A stretch of 64,000 nt of DNA from Acidiluteibacter sp965660325 (GTDB lineage Bacteria; Bacteroidota; Bacteroidia; Flavobacteriales_E; Vicingaceae), in NCBI GenBank assembly GCA_965660325.1, contig CBFHZL010000001.1:1-64000 (forward strand), in the 5' to 3' direction. A program made the position numbers and the translations under genes. The notes below the pieces were generated by a model. It made no database searches, was not told where the DNA came from, and worked only from the letters and a program-made list of their open reading frames with translations. Shown here piece by piece: positions 32,866 to 40,686 of this stretch. Positions within the stretch are counted from its first letter, which is position 1; each line of letters opens with the position of its first letter.

Positions 32866-33843
32866 CTACTTAAGGTCTATATTTTGCATCAATTTCACAT
32901 TGAAATAGCGTTCATCCTCAAAGGAGTTGGGAATCAATCCTTTTTCAAAGGCTTGTTTTAAATCCCTAACTGCATCCTCTATCGAATGTTTTGGAACAAA
33001 ACCAATCTGTTGCTTGATATATTCAGACGAAATATGATATGACCTATTATCATTTGTCTCTTCAACTTTAATATCGACATCACCAACAACATTCTTTACC
33101 ATTTGTGCTATTTCCATCACTGTAAAGTTTTCATAGCCTGCATTGAATATTTTACCATTGATTTTATCCTTGGGTAATTCTAACAATTGACAGTAAAGGT
33201 CTGTCATATCCTCCACGTGTAGATTTGGTCTTTTTTGATTACCTCCAAATACCTTAATAAAACCTTTATTTATGGCAAAATTGGTCAAAATATTAACTGT
33301 TAAATCCAACCTTAGCCTAGGAGAATAACCGCATACCGTTGCTGGTCGTATGGTTGTGCATGTAAAATCATCTGAAGGGTATTTAGATAGAATCTTTTCA
33401 CATTCTGCTTTGAAGATAGAATAATCCGTTAATGGCTCTAGCTCCATATCTTCAGTAACTTCAGGCGTATCTTTAATACCATAAACAGATGCTGAAGAAG
33501 CATATATAAACTGTTTAACTCCTGATTCTTTTGAAATCTTAACTAAAGGCTCAAATGGATCTAAATTTATAGATTTACCCAATTGAGGATTCAGTTCAAA
33601 ACTTGGATCATTTGAGATACATGCTAAATGAATGACTACATCTTGATTTACTAAATACTTTTTTAATAACTCTTGGTCTCTGATATCACCTTCTACCTTC
33701 GTTAAGTTATCATGATTAGTTAACACGTCCTCTCCATAGATCATCAAATCTACCACAGTCACATGATGTCCTAGTTTAAGTAATTTGGGAACCAATACTG
33801 CTCCTACATATCCGGCACCTCCGGTAATAAATATATTTTTCAT
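32866..33843 (-). CDS. NAD-dependent epimerase/dehydratase (extended SDR)
   Basis: Nucleotide-sugar modifying enzyme. The 325-residue protein starts with the NAD-binding motif ITGGAGYVGAVLVP, has CISNDPSFELNP, YASSASVYG and the catalytic YSIFK (Tyr and Lys, YxxxK), then TTIRPATVCGYSPRLRLD and the sugar-binding KRPNLHVEDMTDLY. The C-terminal part with SEYIKQQIGFVPKHSIEDAVRDL is of the usual extended-SDR kind. It may be a 4-epimerase, 4,6-dehydratase or reductase; the absence of a DE pair after the catalytic Ser/Thr argues against a 4,6-dehydratase. It is within the glycan operon, 3 nt before the aminotransferase. Confidence 0.85.
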   Translation of the reverse strand: MKNIFITGGAGYVGAVLVPKLLKLGHHVTVVDLMIYGEDVLTNHDNLTKVEGDIRDQELLKKYLVNQDVVIHLACISNDPSFELNPQLGKSINLDPFEPLVKISKESGVKQFIYASSASVYGIKDTPEVTEDMELEPLTDYSIFKAECEKILSKYPSDDFTCTTIRPATVCGYSPRLRLDLTVNILTNFAINKGFIKVFGGNQKRPNLHVEDMTDLYCQLLELPKDKINGKIFNAGYENFTVMEIAQMVKNVVGDVDIKVEETNDNRSYHISSEYIKQQIGFVPKHSIEDAVRDLKQAFEKGLIPNSFEDERYFNVKLMQNIDLK

Positions 33844-33875
33844 AGTATGTTTCGTCTTAGATTTAATTAATCAGC

Positions 33876-34412
33876 TTATATCGTTTTTGCAGGGATTCCA
33901 ATGACCGTTTTATCTGACTCAACATTCTTATTAACGAATGCCATAGCACCAACAATTACATTATCTCCCAGCGTTATTCCGTATTGTAATACACTGTGTG
34001 TTCCGATAAAGCAATTTTTTCCAATCTTAGCTCCTCCTACTGACTTTTGAGAGTCATCTAAATTATTTGTCATCACGCGAGGGCATAAATAAGATCCATC
34101 ACCTACTTCAACTCCTCTAGCTAGTATAGTACCGTATCGTAAGGTCACATTGTTTCCAACTGAACATAAGCCAGAACTACAAACTTTTGAATCAACATAA
34201 CAATCGCTTCCAATCAATGTCTCTTCTCTTAATTCTACACTACTTCTTACTACAGTATTTTTTCCAATTCGTACGCCAGACTTGAAAATACAGTGATGCT
34301 CGACAGTTACATTGTCTTCAATTACAACGTCATCTTCAATTACACAAAAGTGCCCAATTTTGACATTCTTTCCAATTACTGCCTTCTCTGATATAAAACT
34401 TGTTGTACTCAT
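33876..34412 (-). CDS. Left-handed beta-helix acyltransferase
   Basis: Probable N- or O-acetyltransferase on a nucleotide sugar. Nearly all 178 residues are hexapeptide repeats: AVIGKNVKIGHFCVIEDDVVIEDNV and so on through AKIGKNCFIGTHSVLQYGITLGDNVIVGAMA, ending VIGIPAKTI, the usual coil end. Members of this type include WbpD/WlbB-like and FdtC-like sugar acetyltransferases next to DegT enzymes, which fits the neighbours. It begins 5 nt after the LpxD-like gene and ends 32 nt before the epimerase. The acyl donor and acceptor are not evident. Confidence 0.83.
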   Translation of the reverse strand: MSTTSFISEKAVIGKNVKIGHFCVIEDDVVIEDNVTVEHHCIFKSGVRIGKNTVVRSSVELREETLIGSDCYVDSKVCSSGLCSVGNNVTLRYGTILARGVEVGDGSYLCPRVMTNNLDDSQKSVGGAKIGKNCFIGTHSVLQYGITLGDNVIVGAMAFVNKNVESDKTVIGIPAKTI

Positions 34413-34417
34413 ACTTC

Positions 34418-35350
34418 TTATTTATGGGGTACAGGAGTTCCTCTACCCTTTCGATTAAAATTCTCTTTATATAAAATTTTGGCAGGCACACCTACCAGTG
34501 TAATATACTCTTCATCAAAATTCTTGTTTACCATTGCGCTAGCCCCAACAATCACATTGTTTGGAATGCTAATGTTTGAAGGAACTACACTGCCACTTCC
34601 TAAATAACAACGATTTCCAATGGTTGTATTTCCTGCAAGACTTACGTTGTTGGCCATATGTACCATCTCCCCAATATGAGCTCCATGCCCGATTTTAGTG
34701 CCATGTGCAATCACGCAACCGTTTCCGATAACAGTATTCTCAGACAACGACCCTCTAACAACCGTGATATCAGTTCCTAGATGAACATTCTCACCTATAA
34801 TAACGCCCCCAATTTGTGCTTGTTGAACTCGATTACCTTTTTTGTCCCACACCCATACAATTCCAACTTGGCCAATATTGCTATTACTATCGATGAAGGT
34901 ATTTTTTTTGATTAAAACGTTATCAGTTATAGCTACATGGCTTTGTATTTTAACATTGTCCCCAATTTCACAACTTCCAACTACAGAGTAAGGTCCGATA
35001 TTAACATTTTTACCTATAACAGCCTTGGGATGAATGATTGCCGTAGGGTGGATTTCATTTACCTCTTCAGCAACAAACAAGTTGGTGAGTTTATAGTGAA
35101 CTAGTTGTGGGTTTTCAACAACAATTAGAGTATTTGTTGTTTCTAATTGACGAGCACTTATTATTATACTTTGTCGAATACCATCTAACGAGCCGTTAAA
35201 GTCATTAGATACATGATACAGACCATTTTGAATCGTATTTCTAAAATTTGCAGGAGTTACATCAAGGCTATAATTTTCATTGAAAAGTTCATAAATTATA
35301 CCTTCTGATTTTAGGTAATCTTCTATCTCTCGTAAGTTCAAGTGTCCCAT
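34418..35350 (-). CDS. LpxD-like hexapeptide acyltransferase in a glycan locus
   Basis: A 310-residue protein with two parts: an N-terminal globular domain (about 1-95, with TLIVVENPQLVHYKLTNLF resembling the uridine-binding domain of LpxD) and a left-handed beta-helix from IHPTAIIHPKAVIGKNVNIGPYS to about residue 290. The segment VIAHGTKIGHGAHIGE contains candidate catalytic histidines. LpxD itself acylates UDP-3-O-acyl-glucosamine in lipid A synthesis; here the setting next to DegT and epimerase genes suggests a different nucleotide sugar as acceptor. The tail (NRKGRGTPVPHK) is unusual. It is the first gene after a 153-nt gap. Confidence 0.75.
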   Translation of the reverse strand: MGHLNLREIEDYLKSEGIIYELFNENYSLDVTPANFRNTIQNGLYHVSNDFNGSLDGIRQSIIISARQLETTNTLIVVENPQLVHYKLTNLFVAEEVNEIHPTAIIHPKAVIGKNVNIGPYSVVGSCEIGDNVKIQSHVAITDNVLIKKNTFIDSNSNIGQVGIVWVWDKKGNRVQQAQIGGVIIGENVHLGTDITVVRGSLSENTVIGNGCVIAHGTKIGHGAHIGEMVHMANNVSLAGNTTIGNRCYLGSGSVVPSNISIPNNVIVGASAMVNKNFDEEYITLVGVPAKILYKENFNRKGRGTPVPHK

Positions 35351-35503
35351 AATTTGATTGGCTAAGTTAAACTAATTTCTGCTAAAATTTAGGAGTTTCA
35401 AATCACTATCTAATGAATAAACAGTCGACTTTATTTCAAAAAGATAACTTTAGAATTTATGGAGTCTTAATTTCTGAATCAAATTGGAAAATAGATTCGA
35501 GAT

Positions 35504-36721
35504 TTATAGTTGATGATAAAATGAGGCAAGGCGACCAATTTTACTCTGAATAGATAGACCTACTCTTTTTTCTTTAATTGAATTTACAATACCGCCATGA
35601 TTTGATTTACCGACAAGGCTTATTAAATCATCGAAATCTTGCCAGGATGCTTCAATACTTCCTCCGTACTTTCTACCCATAAAGTTTTGAAACTTTACAT
35701 CTTCACCAATTATGATAGGTAAACCTGCTTCAAAGAAATTGAACATTTTAAGTGTAGTTGAATACCATCGTTTATCATTCAACTTTTTATTCGTCCGATG
35801 GAAAAAGGGGATTACGCCAAAATCATATTGGCTTAACTCCTTAGCCAACACTTCTTGGGGAACAGATAAGTGTAAATGAAAGTATTCATATTTCTTGTCC
35901 AATTCCACGTAATCAATAATATGTTCAGCTAATAAAGTTGGTGAGGGATATATATGAAAATGTATTTTTTGCTCTTCCATTTTATGAATTAACCAATGGA
36001 GCATCTGACCTCCAAAATAATCCCTATTCCGATAATCAGACATAATGGACCCAACGTAAACTATGCTCAATGAATCTATATCAAGTTTTTTAGAATTTTC
36101 CTGTAAGAAGTCATTATCTACATAGTTAGGAAAAAACAGCTTTTTAGCAGATATTTCTCCATAGTACTTTTTAGCTGTTTGTAATTCTAAACTGTGACTT
36201 ACTATGCCATCCACATTTTTAAGAACATACTCCTCTTTAACAATATCTCTTTTCATATAAGCGAAAGGAGGGTTTAATCCGAAATTGGTAATCAATAAAT
36301 CCTGATAATCAAAAACTGTTTTTGAGTGCTTACAATAACGAACAACTGTTTCGGCAGCCTCATATGGAGGTCCAAAAGTGTGAAATATAGTTGAGGCTGA
36401 ATCAAACTGCTTTAGTATATATCTTAATCCATAGGTCGTCTTATACGTATGAACCTGATCAAAAGAATTATTATTTAACTTATCTGTGTATCCATTACTA
36501 CTACAGATAAAGATAATCTCCTTAGATGTTGTTCGTTTTAACCACTTCGCTAAACGTGCAATTCGTCCGTGAATTAGAGTTCCAACAAAGACGATTCTCT
36601 CTTCCTCTTTTTTAGAAGGGTTAGAGAAAAAATAAAGTAAAAAGTCAGGCACTAAAGCACTAACTTCCTTTATTTTTAGCACTAACTTTTTAAACACCAA
36701 TTTAATCTTTCGACTTAGCAT
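35504..36721 (-). CDS. GT-B-fold glycosyltransferase-like protein
   Basis: Likely cytoplasmic-face transferase of a sugar to the lipid-linked glycan. In the 405-residue protein the first half has IVFVGTLIHGRIARLAKWLKR and FHTFGPPYEAAETVVRYCK; the second half has SIVYVGSIMSDYRNRDYFGG, YDFGVIPFFHRTN and the sugar-nucleotide-binding-like KMFNFFEAGLPIII (EAG...P), as in GT4 enzymes. I cannot assign a family more closely. It overlaps the sulfotransferase gene by 20 nt, implying translational coupling. Confidence 0.68.
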   Translation of the reverse strand: MLSRKIKLVFKKLVLKIKEVSALVPDFLLYFFSNPSKKEEERIVFVGTLIHGRIARLAKWLKRTTSKEIIFICSSNGYTDKLNNNSFDQVHTYKTTYGLRYILKQFDSASTIFHTFGPPYEAAETVVRYCKHSKTVFDYQDLLITNFGLNPPFAYMKRDIVKEEYVLKNVDGIVSHSLELQTAKKYYGEISAKKLFFPNYVDNDFLQENSKKLDIDSLSIVYVGSIMSDYRNRDYFGGQMLHWLIHKMEEQKIHFHIYPSPTLLAEHIIDYVELDKKYEYFHLHLSVPQEVLAKELSQYDFGVIPFFHRTNKKLNDKRWYSTTLKMFNFFEAGLPIIIGEDVKFQNFMGRKYGGSIEASWQDFDDLISLVGKSNHGGIVNSIKEKRVGLSIQSKIGRLASFYHQL

Positions 36722-37682
36722 CTTTCAATCGTTGATGGATATATTCAATCTTCTCTTTGTTGGCTAAAGCCACTTTTTTAATTTGCTCTTTTTCGCTGTC
36801 AGATAAATTCTTCTTCCACTTTGTTAATGGGTTGCCCTTGGTAGTCGTGTTGTGAATTTTTCTTTTTTTAGCAACGATTTTTTCTTCTTTCGATTTATGT
36901 TCTCTACGTAAATCTAGGAAACTAAATATTTTTGTTAGCGTTGTAGATTGATCTTCTACTAAATCATTGTAGTCAATAATTAGTGAAGGGTTATCTACCA
37001 CCTCTAAATCTTTAAGCATAACATAATTCAAACTTACCCACGACTTTACAATAGAAGAAAAATCCTCATTGGCTGTTTGAGTAGAGTTTTGTTTGTTTGA
37101 AGGTGCAAGAGTTGACCAACAGGAACCTTCTTCGTCGGGCAAAAAGAACTTTTTCCCTTTTTGTACATCAGCATTCTGAAAATGCTTTTTCATACTCGCA
37201 GTTTGACTTTCTATCGGTCGAACTAGTACAATAAATTTAGCACGAGGAAACAAACGAGACAAATACCTCACCTTATTAGATAAATGAGGAGACTTATTTA
37301 ATGGAATTACATGATCCCAATCATAAAAAACACCACCTGAGCCATGCACTCTGCGTTGGTCTAAACGAGAAAAGTGTCTTAAAATAGATTTGCTATCAGC
37401 GATATAATCGGAGAAGTAATGTACTACATTTTTGAGGTATTGCTGTTTAAAATCGTCTTCCGTTAGCCTTGGGCAAGCGTATTTTTCTCCCTTCAGCCCT
37501 CCAACTTCTCTCCACATTGTATTTAATTCAAATCCAACCTTTAGTAACTGTGGATGCTCACTAAGAGAATGCATCAGTAAAGTAGTACCACTTCGCATTA
37601 AACCAATTAAAAAAACTGGATCTCTGAACTCCTTGGCAGGTTTTTCAGTTGGAACATTAAAGAGCCTAGACAAAAATCCCAT
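36702..37682 (-). CDS. Sulfotransferase family protein
   Basis: Predicted PAPS-dependent sulfotransferase. The 326-residue protein has the 5'-phosphosulfate loop PVFLIGLMRSGTTLLMHSL (core LMRSGTT, residues 28-34) and, near residue 155, the 3'-phosphate-binding region RAKFIVLVRPIESQTASMKKHF. A third patch (SLIIDYNDLVED) resembles the RYEDL element. The rest is charged and Lys-rich at the C-terminus. It lies between a glycosyltransferase and a YfhO-like protein within the surface-glycan operon, so the acceptor is probably the glycan or its lipid carrier. PAPS synthesis genes are not in this window. Confidence 0.83.
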   Translation of the reverse strand: MGFLSRLFNVPTEKPAKEFRDPVFLIGLMRSGTTLLMHSLSEHPQLLKVGFELNTMWREVGGLKGEKYACPRLTEDDFKQQYLKNVVHYFSDYIADSKSILRHFSRLDQRRVHGSGGVFYDWDHVIPLNKSPHLSNKVRYLSRLFPRAKFIVLVRPIESQTASMKKHFQNADVQKGKKFFLPDEEGSCWSTLAPSNKQNSTQTANEDFSSIVKSWVSLNYVMLKDLEVVDNPSLIIDYNDLVEDQSTTLTKIFSFLDLRREHKSKEEKIVAKKRKIHNTTTKGNPLTKWKKNLSDSEKEQIKKVALANKEKIEYIHQRLKDAKSKD

Positions 37683-37686
37683 AGAT

Positions 37687-40395
37687 CTAATCGATATTTG
37701 TTGGCTTACTTAACGTCTTCTTTTTGCGAATAATATAGAACACTATCAGGCCAATAATAAGCAATGATGTTATGTAAGCCATAGTAGAACCCAGTGCGTA
37801 GGATGAAGGCTCAAAAACCATTACCAACTCACCTCCGCCTTTTGGGATACTGATCCCTCTCAGTAGGAAATTCACTTCGTGTATTTTAACTTCTTTGCTA
37901 TTAATGTACGCTTTCCATCCTTTATCATAGTATATCTCTGAGAATACCGCAAATTGATTCGAAGTTGTATTATACTTATAGACTAGCTTGTTTGGCAAAT
38001 AGTCCACTAATGTGATTTCATCTTGTTGAGTTACTGAAAATCTCTTATCATCCAAACCTTCTGAAACATTTAAAAGTGCTGTTTTACTTAGGTCTAATTC
38101 TGACAATTTTAGAATAGCTGAGTCAGCATTCGGCACCAGATTCAAGGCTGAAACAAACCAGGCATTTCCGAGAGCATTTGGATTCTCAATGATAACTTGC
38201 CGCTGTCCTTGCTCAGTATTCGCAACACCAATTACATATTTTGCATTTAGCATATTGGTAATATTCATCTGAGGTAAGTATTGCTTGGCTAGTGATTGAC
38301 CACCTTGAGCTATCGCTTGTTGAAGTGCATACTGTTCTTTTCCTAAATGAAAATCTACAAGCTCTTGATATTTTTTCATTTTTGCACCGTGGTATCCTCC
38401 TAGCGTTTTATGGAAATAAGCCGTTCTCGCGTCTCCATCAAGGCGAGCAGCAGTATTTAATACACGATAATGGGTTTCACGCATTAGAGTGGTGTAGGCG
38501 ATATGCTCCATCTCTCCCTTAGTTAACCTACCTTCTTCTTGCTGTCTAAGTTGAGTAATGCGATTTATCTCTCCTTGTATTTTAGGTTCTCTTGTAATTT
38601 CTCGTCTAAGAATTTCTTGATCTACTGCACCTGCAGCATAAGGAGTTGTTACGTTATCCTTCTTGTCCCACATAACAAAACCAGCACCGTTACTTCTTTT
38701 TTCATTATTAATAAATCGTTTATTATTGATAAAAAGGTCTATCAACGTCAATACTGAAAGCGCTACCACAAGCATCTTCCAATTAATTCTCTTCTTGATA
38801 AATAAAACCAATAATAGTACAGCTACAAATACATAGCCGACTGACTTATAAGCGCTAGACTGGAAAACTTCTACTCGATAATCAATTAGCTGCTGACGCT
38901 GCAGGCTAACATTAGATGCCCCAGCTTTCCCCATCTGCTGAGAGAAGGTTACTTCTTCTGAGTCAGATGTAAAGTCTAGGAAACTATCAGGAGTAAAAGA
39001 TAAAACTAACAATACAGCTAAGAACCCTCCGGCAGCCTTGTAAAACGAAGAGATTTTTGATTCAAATTCTTCTCGTCGTTTAATAACTTCTACTAAAAAT
39101 AGAGCAGCTAAAAGGGGGAAAATCAACTCAACAATGACCATTATAATGGTTACAGCCCGAAATTTATTGTACATGGGGAAGTAGTCAATAAACCAATCAG
39201 TAAACCACATTAAGTTTTTACCCCAAGCTAATAAAATAGAAAGGATTAACACAACAAAGAGCGGCCATTTTAATGTATTCTTCACAAAAAACATTGCCAA
39301 AAATGCCAATAAGAAGATGATAGCGCCAACATATACGTTGCCTGATGTAATGGGTTGATTCCCCCAATAAGTGTTGACTATGTTTCCATTTTGCTGATAT
39401 TCCTGTACCAAGTAGTTGAAAAAAGCAGGCTGCTCCCTTCTCAAGCGTTCAACCTCTTCTTCATCCCCAATAACTGCTCCTGAACCTTTTCCCTTCGCAT
39501 CTGCAATTAGTAATGAAAGTGTCTCTTCTTTCCCGTAGCTCCAACGAGTTATGTAGTCTCTGTCAAGGCCCTCCTTTGCAATTTTATCATCATTTTGATT
39601 AGGAGGTTTAATAGAGAGTGTTGACTTACCTCTGGTTGAATCCTTTGAGTATTCATATGTTGTTAAAAGGTTTCCAATATTCGCTAGAATTGCGATGGCA
39701 AAGCCAACCAATAACAGCCCTGATTTTTTAAGAAAGCTGGCAGTTTTCCCTTCTTTAAGGTAGTTTATCAAATAATAGATTCCAACTGCAATAATTAAAA
39801 AACCAAGATAATAAGTCACTTGCAAGTGATTTACAAATATTTCAATCGACATGGATATGGCAACAAGCAGCATACCTAAAAGCGCATTTTTTCTATAAGC
39901 AAGAATGACTCCTCCAAGAACTGGAGCCATAAAGCCAATAGCAAAAGCTTTTGAATTATGTCCTGCTTCGATAATAATGTAAAAATAGGAAGAGAAGCCA
40001 AAAGCTATTGCTCCAAAGACTGAAAGCCAAGGATTCAAACCAATACATAGCATCAGCAAATAAAACCCTAGCATGTAGAAAAAGGTCATGCTAATGGGCA
40101 TTGGCATAAGATCATTGGTTATGCTATGAAAATAAGCGAATATATTCCCTTTGTAATCTACTCTAGATGTTTGGTAGGTTGGCATTCCAGAAAACATATT
40201 CCCTTGCCATAATGGGTCTTCTTTAAAAATATCTTTATGAGCACGAAGCTCACTAGACATTCCTTTGTGTTGAGATATATCGCTCTGCACAACACGGTAT
40301 CCTTGAAGTGCCGGATAATAATAAACTGCAGCAAGTGACCAAAATAAAACAACTGCTATAATATGCGGTAACGCTTTCTTCAAATCAAATGCCAT
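37687..40395 (-). CDS. YfhO-family large membrane protein (putative GT-C glycosyltransferase)
   Basis: A 902-residue inner-membrane protein. Residues 1-30 include the first helix; about ten further helices run to about residue 560, and one last helix near 870-890 precedes a basic tail. Between them lie external loops, one beginning near residue 24 (YYPALQGYRVVQSDISQHKGMSSELRAHK) with the Asp typical of GT-C active sites, and a large periplasmic domain (about 580-860). Bacillus YfhO relatives act in lipoteichoic-acid glycosylation; activity here is inference. It is the first gene of the glycan run, 6 nt after the DUF4834 gene and 4 nt before the sulfotransferase. Confidence 0.8.
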   Translation of the reverse strand: MAFDLKKALPHIIAVVLFWSLAAVYYYPALQGYRVVQSDISQHKGMSSELRAHKDIFKEDPLWQGNMFSGMPTYQTSRVDYKGNIFAYFHSITNDLMPMPISMTFFYMLGFYLLMLCIGLNPWLSVFGAIAFGFSSYFYIIIEAGHNSKAFAIGFMAPVLGGVILAYRKNALLGMLLVAISMSIEIFVNHLQVTYYLGFLIIAVGIYYLINYLKEGKTASFLKKSGLLLVGFAIAILANIGNLLTTYEYSKDSTRGKSTLSIKPPNQNDDKIAKEGLDRDYITRWSYGKEETLSLLIADAKGKGSGAVIGDEEEVERLRREQPAFFNYLVQEYQQNGNIVNTYWGNQPITSGNVYVGAIIFLLAFLAMFFVKNTLKWPLFVVLILSILLAWGKNLMWFTDWFIDYFPMYNKFRAVTIIMVIVELIFPLLAALFLVEVIKRREEFESKISSFYKAAGGFLAVLLVLSFTPDSFLDFTSDSEEVTFSQQMGKAGASNVSLQRQQLIDYRVEVFQSSAYKSVGYVFVAVLLLVLFIKKRINWKMLVVALSVLTLIDLFINNKRFINNEKRSNGAGFVMWDKKDNVTTPYAAGAVDQEILRREITREPKIQGEINRITQLRQQEEGRLTKGEMEHIAYTTLMRETHYRVLNTAARLDGDARTAYFHKTLGGYHGAKMKKYQELVDFHLGKEQYALQQAIAQGGQSLAKQYLPQMNITNMLNAKYVIGVANTEQGQRQVIIENPNALGNAWFVSALNLVPNADSAILKLSELDLSKTALLNVSEGLDDKRFSVTQQDEITLVDYLPNKLVYKYNTTSNQFAVFSEIYYDKGWKAYINSKEVKIHEVNFLLRGISIPKGGGELVMVFEPSSYALGSTMAYITSLLIIGLIVFYIIRKKKTLSKPTNID

Positions 40396-40401
40396 AGTAT
40401 T

Positions 40402-40686
40402 TTACTTTTTATCGTCCTTTATTTCTTCATAGTCCACATACTCTCCTAAGTCATCCTTTTTGCTAGACCTTTGAGGAGCCCCTGTAATCTTCACTTCACC
40501 TTCTTGTCTCTCCGAGCCAGAGTTTCCTGATTGCGCTTGGTTGTAGAACTTTTCTTGTTGTTTATTAATAAATCGCTTGAGCAGCCATGGAAAAACATAT
40601 CTACCAATAAGCTTTAAGCTGTAATATACGGCGAAAATTATTGCAATAGTTTTAAGTAAGTTAACCAAACCAGCCTCCTGAACCAT
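40402..40686 (-). CDS. DUF4834 family small membrane protein
   Basis: A 94-residue protein with one N-terminal helix (about 8-26, LLKTIAIIFAVYYSLKLIG), a basic juxtamembrane stretch (RYVFPWLLKRFINKQQEKF) and a polar tail ending VDYEEIKDDKK. The pattern is that of DUF4834, found next to YfhO-like genes in Bacteroidota. Its start codon overlaps the carB stop by one base (TAATG), so it is translationally coupled to carB. Function unknown; it may assist the YfhO-like protein. Confidence 0.8.
   Translation of the reverse strand: MVQEAGLVNLLKTIAIIFAVYYSLKLIGRYVFPWLLKRFINKQQEKFYNQAQSGNSGSERQEGEVKITGAPQRSSKKDDLGEYVDYEEIKDDKK

Noticed and set aside
35413..35553. Plus-strand 46-codon open frame starting MNKQSTLFQKDNF in the gap before the LpxD-like gene
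   Set aside because: It overlaps the end of the minus-strand glycosyltransferase gene, lacks a promoter box and does not resemble a known family; most likely chance in a 153-nt gap.
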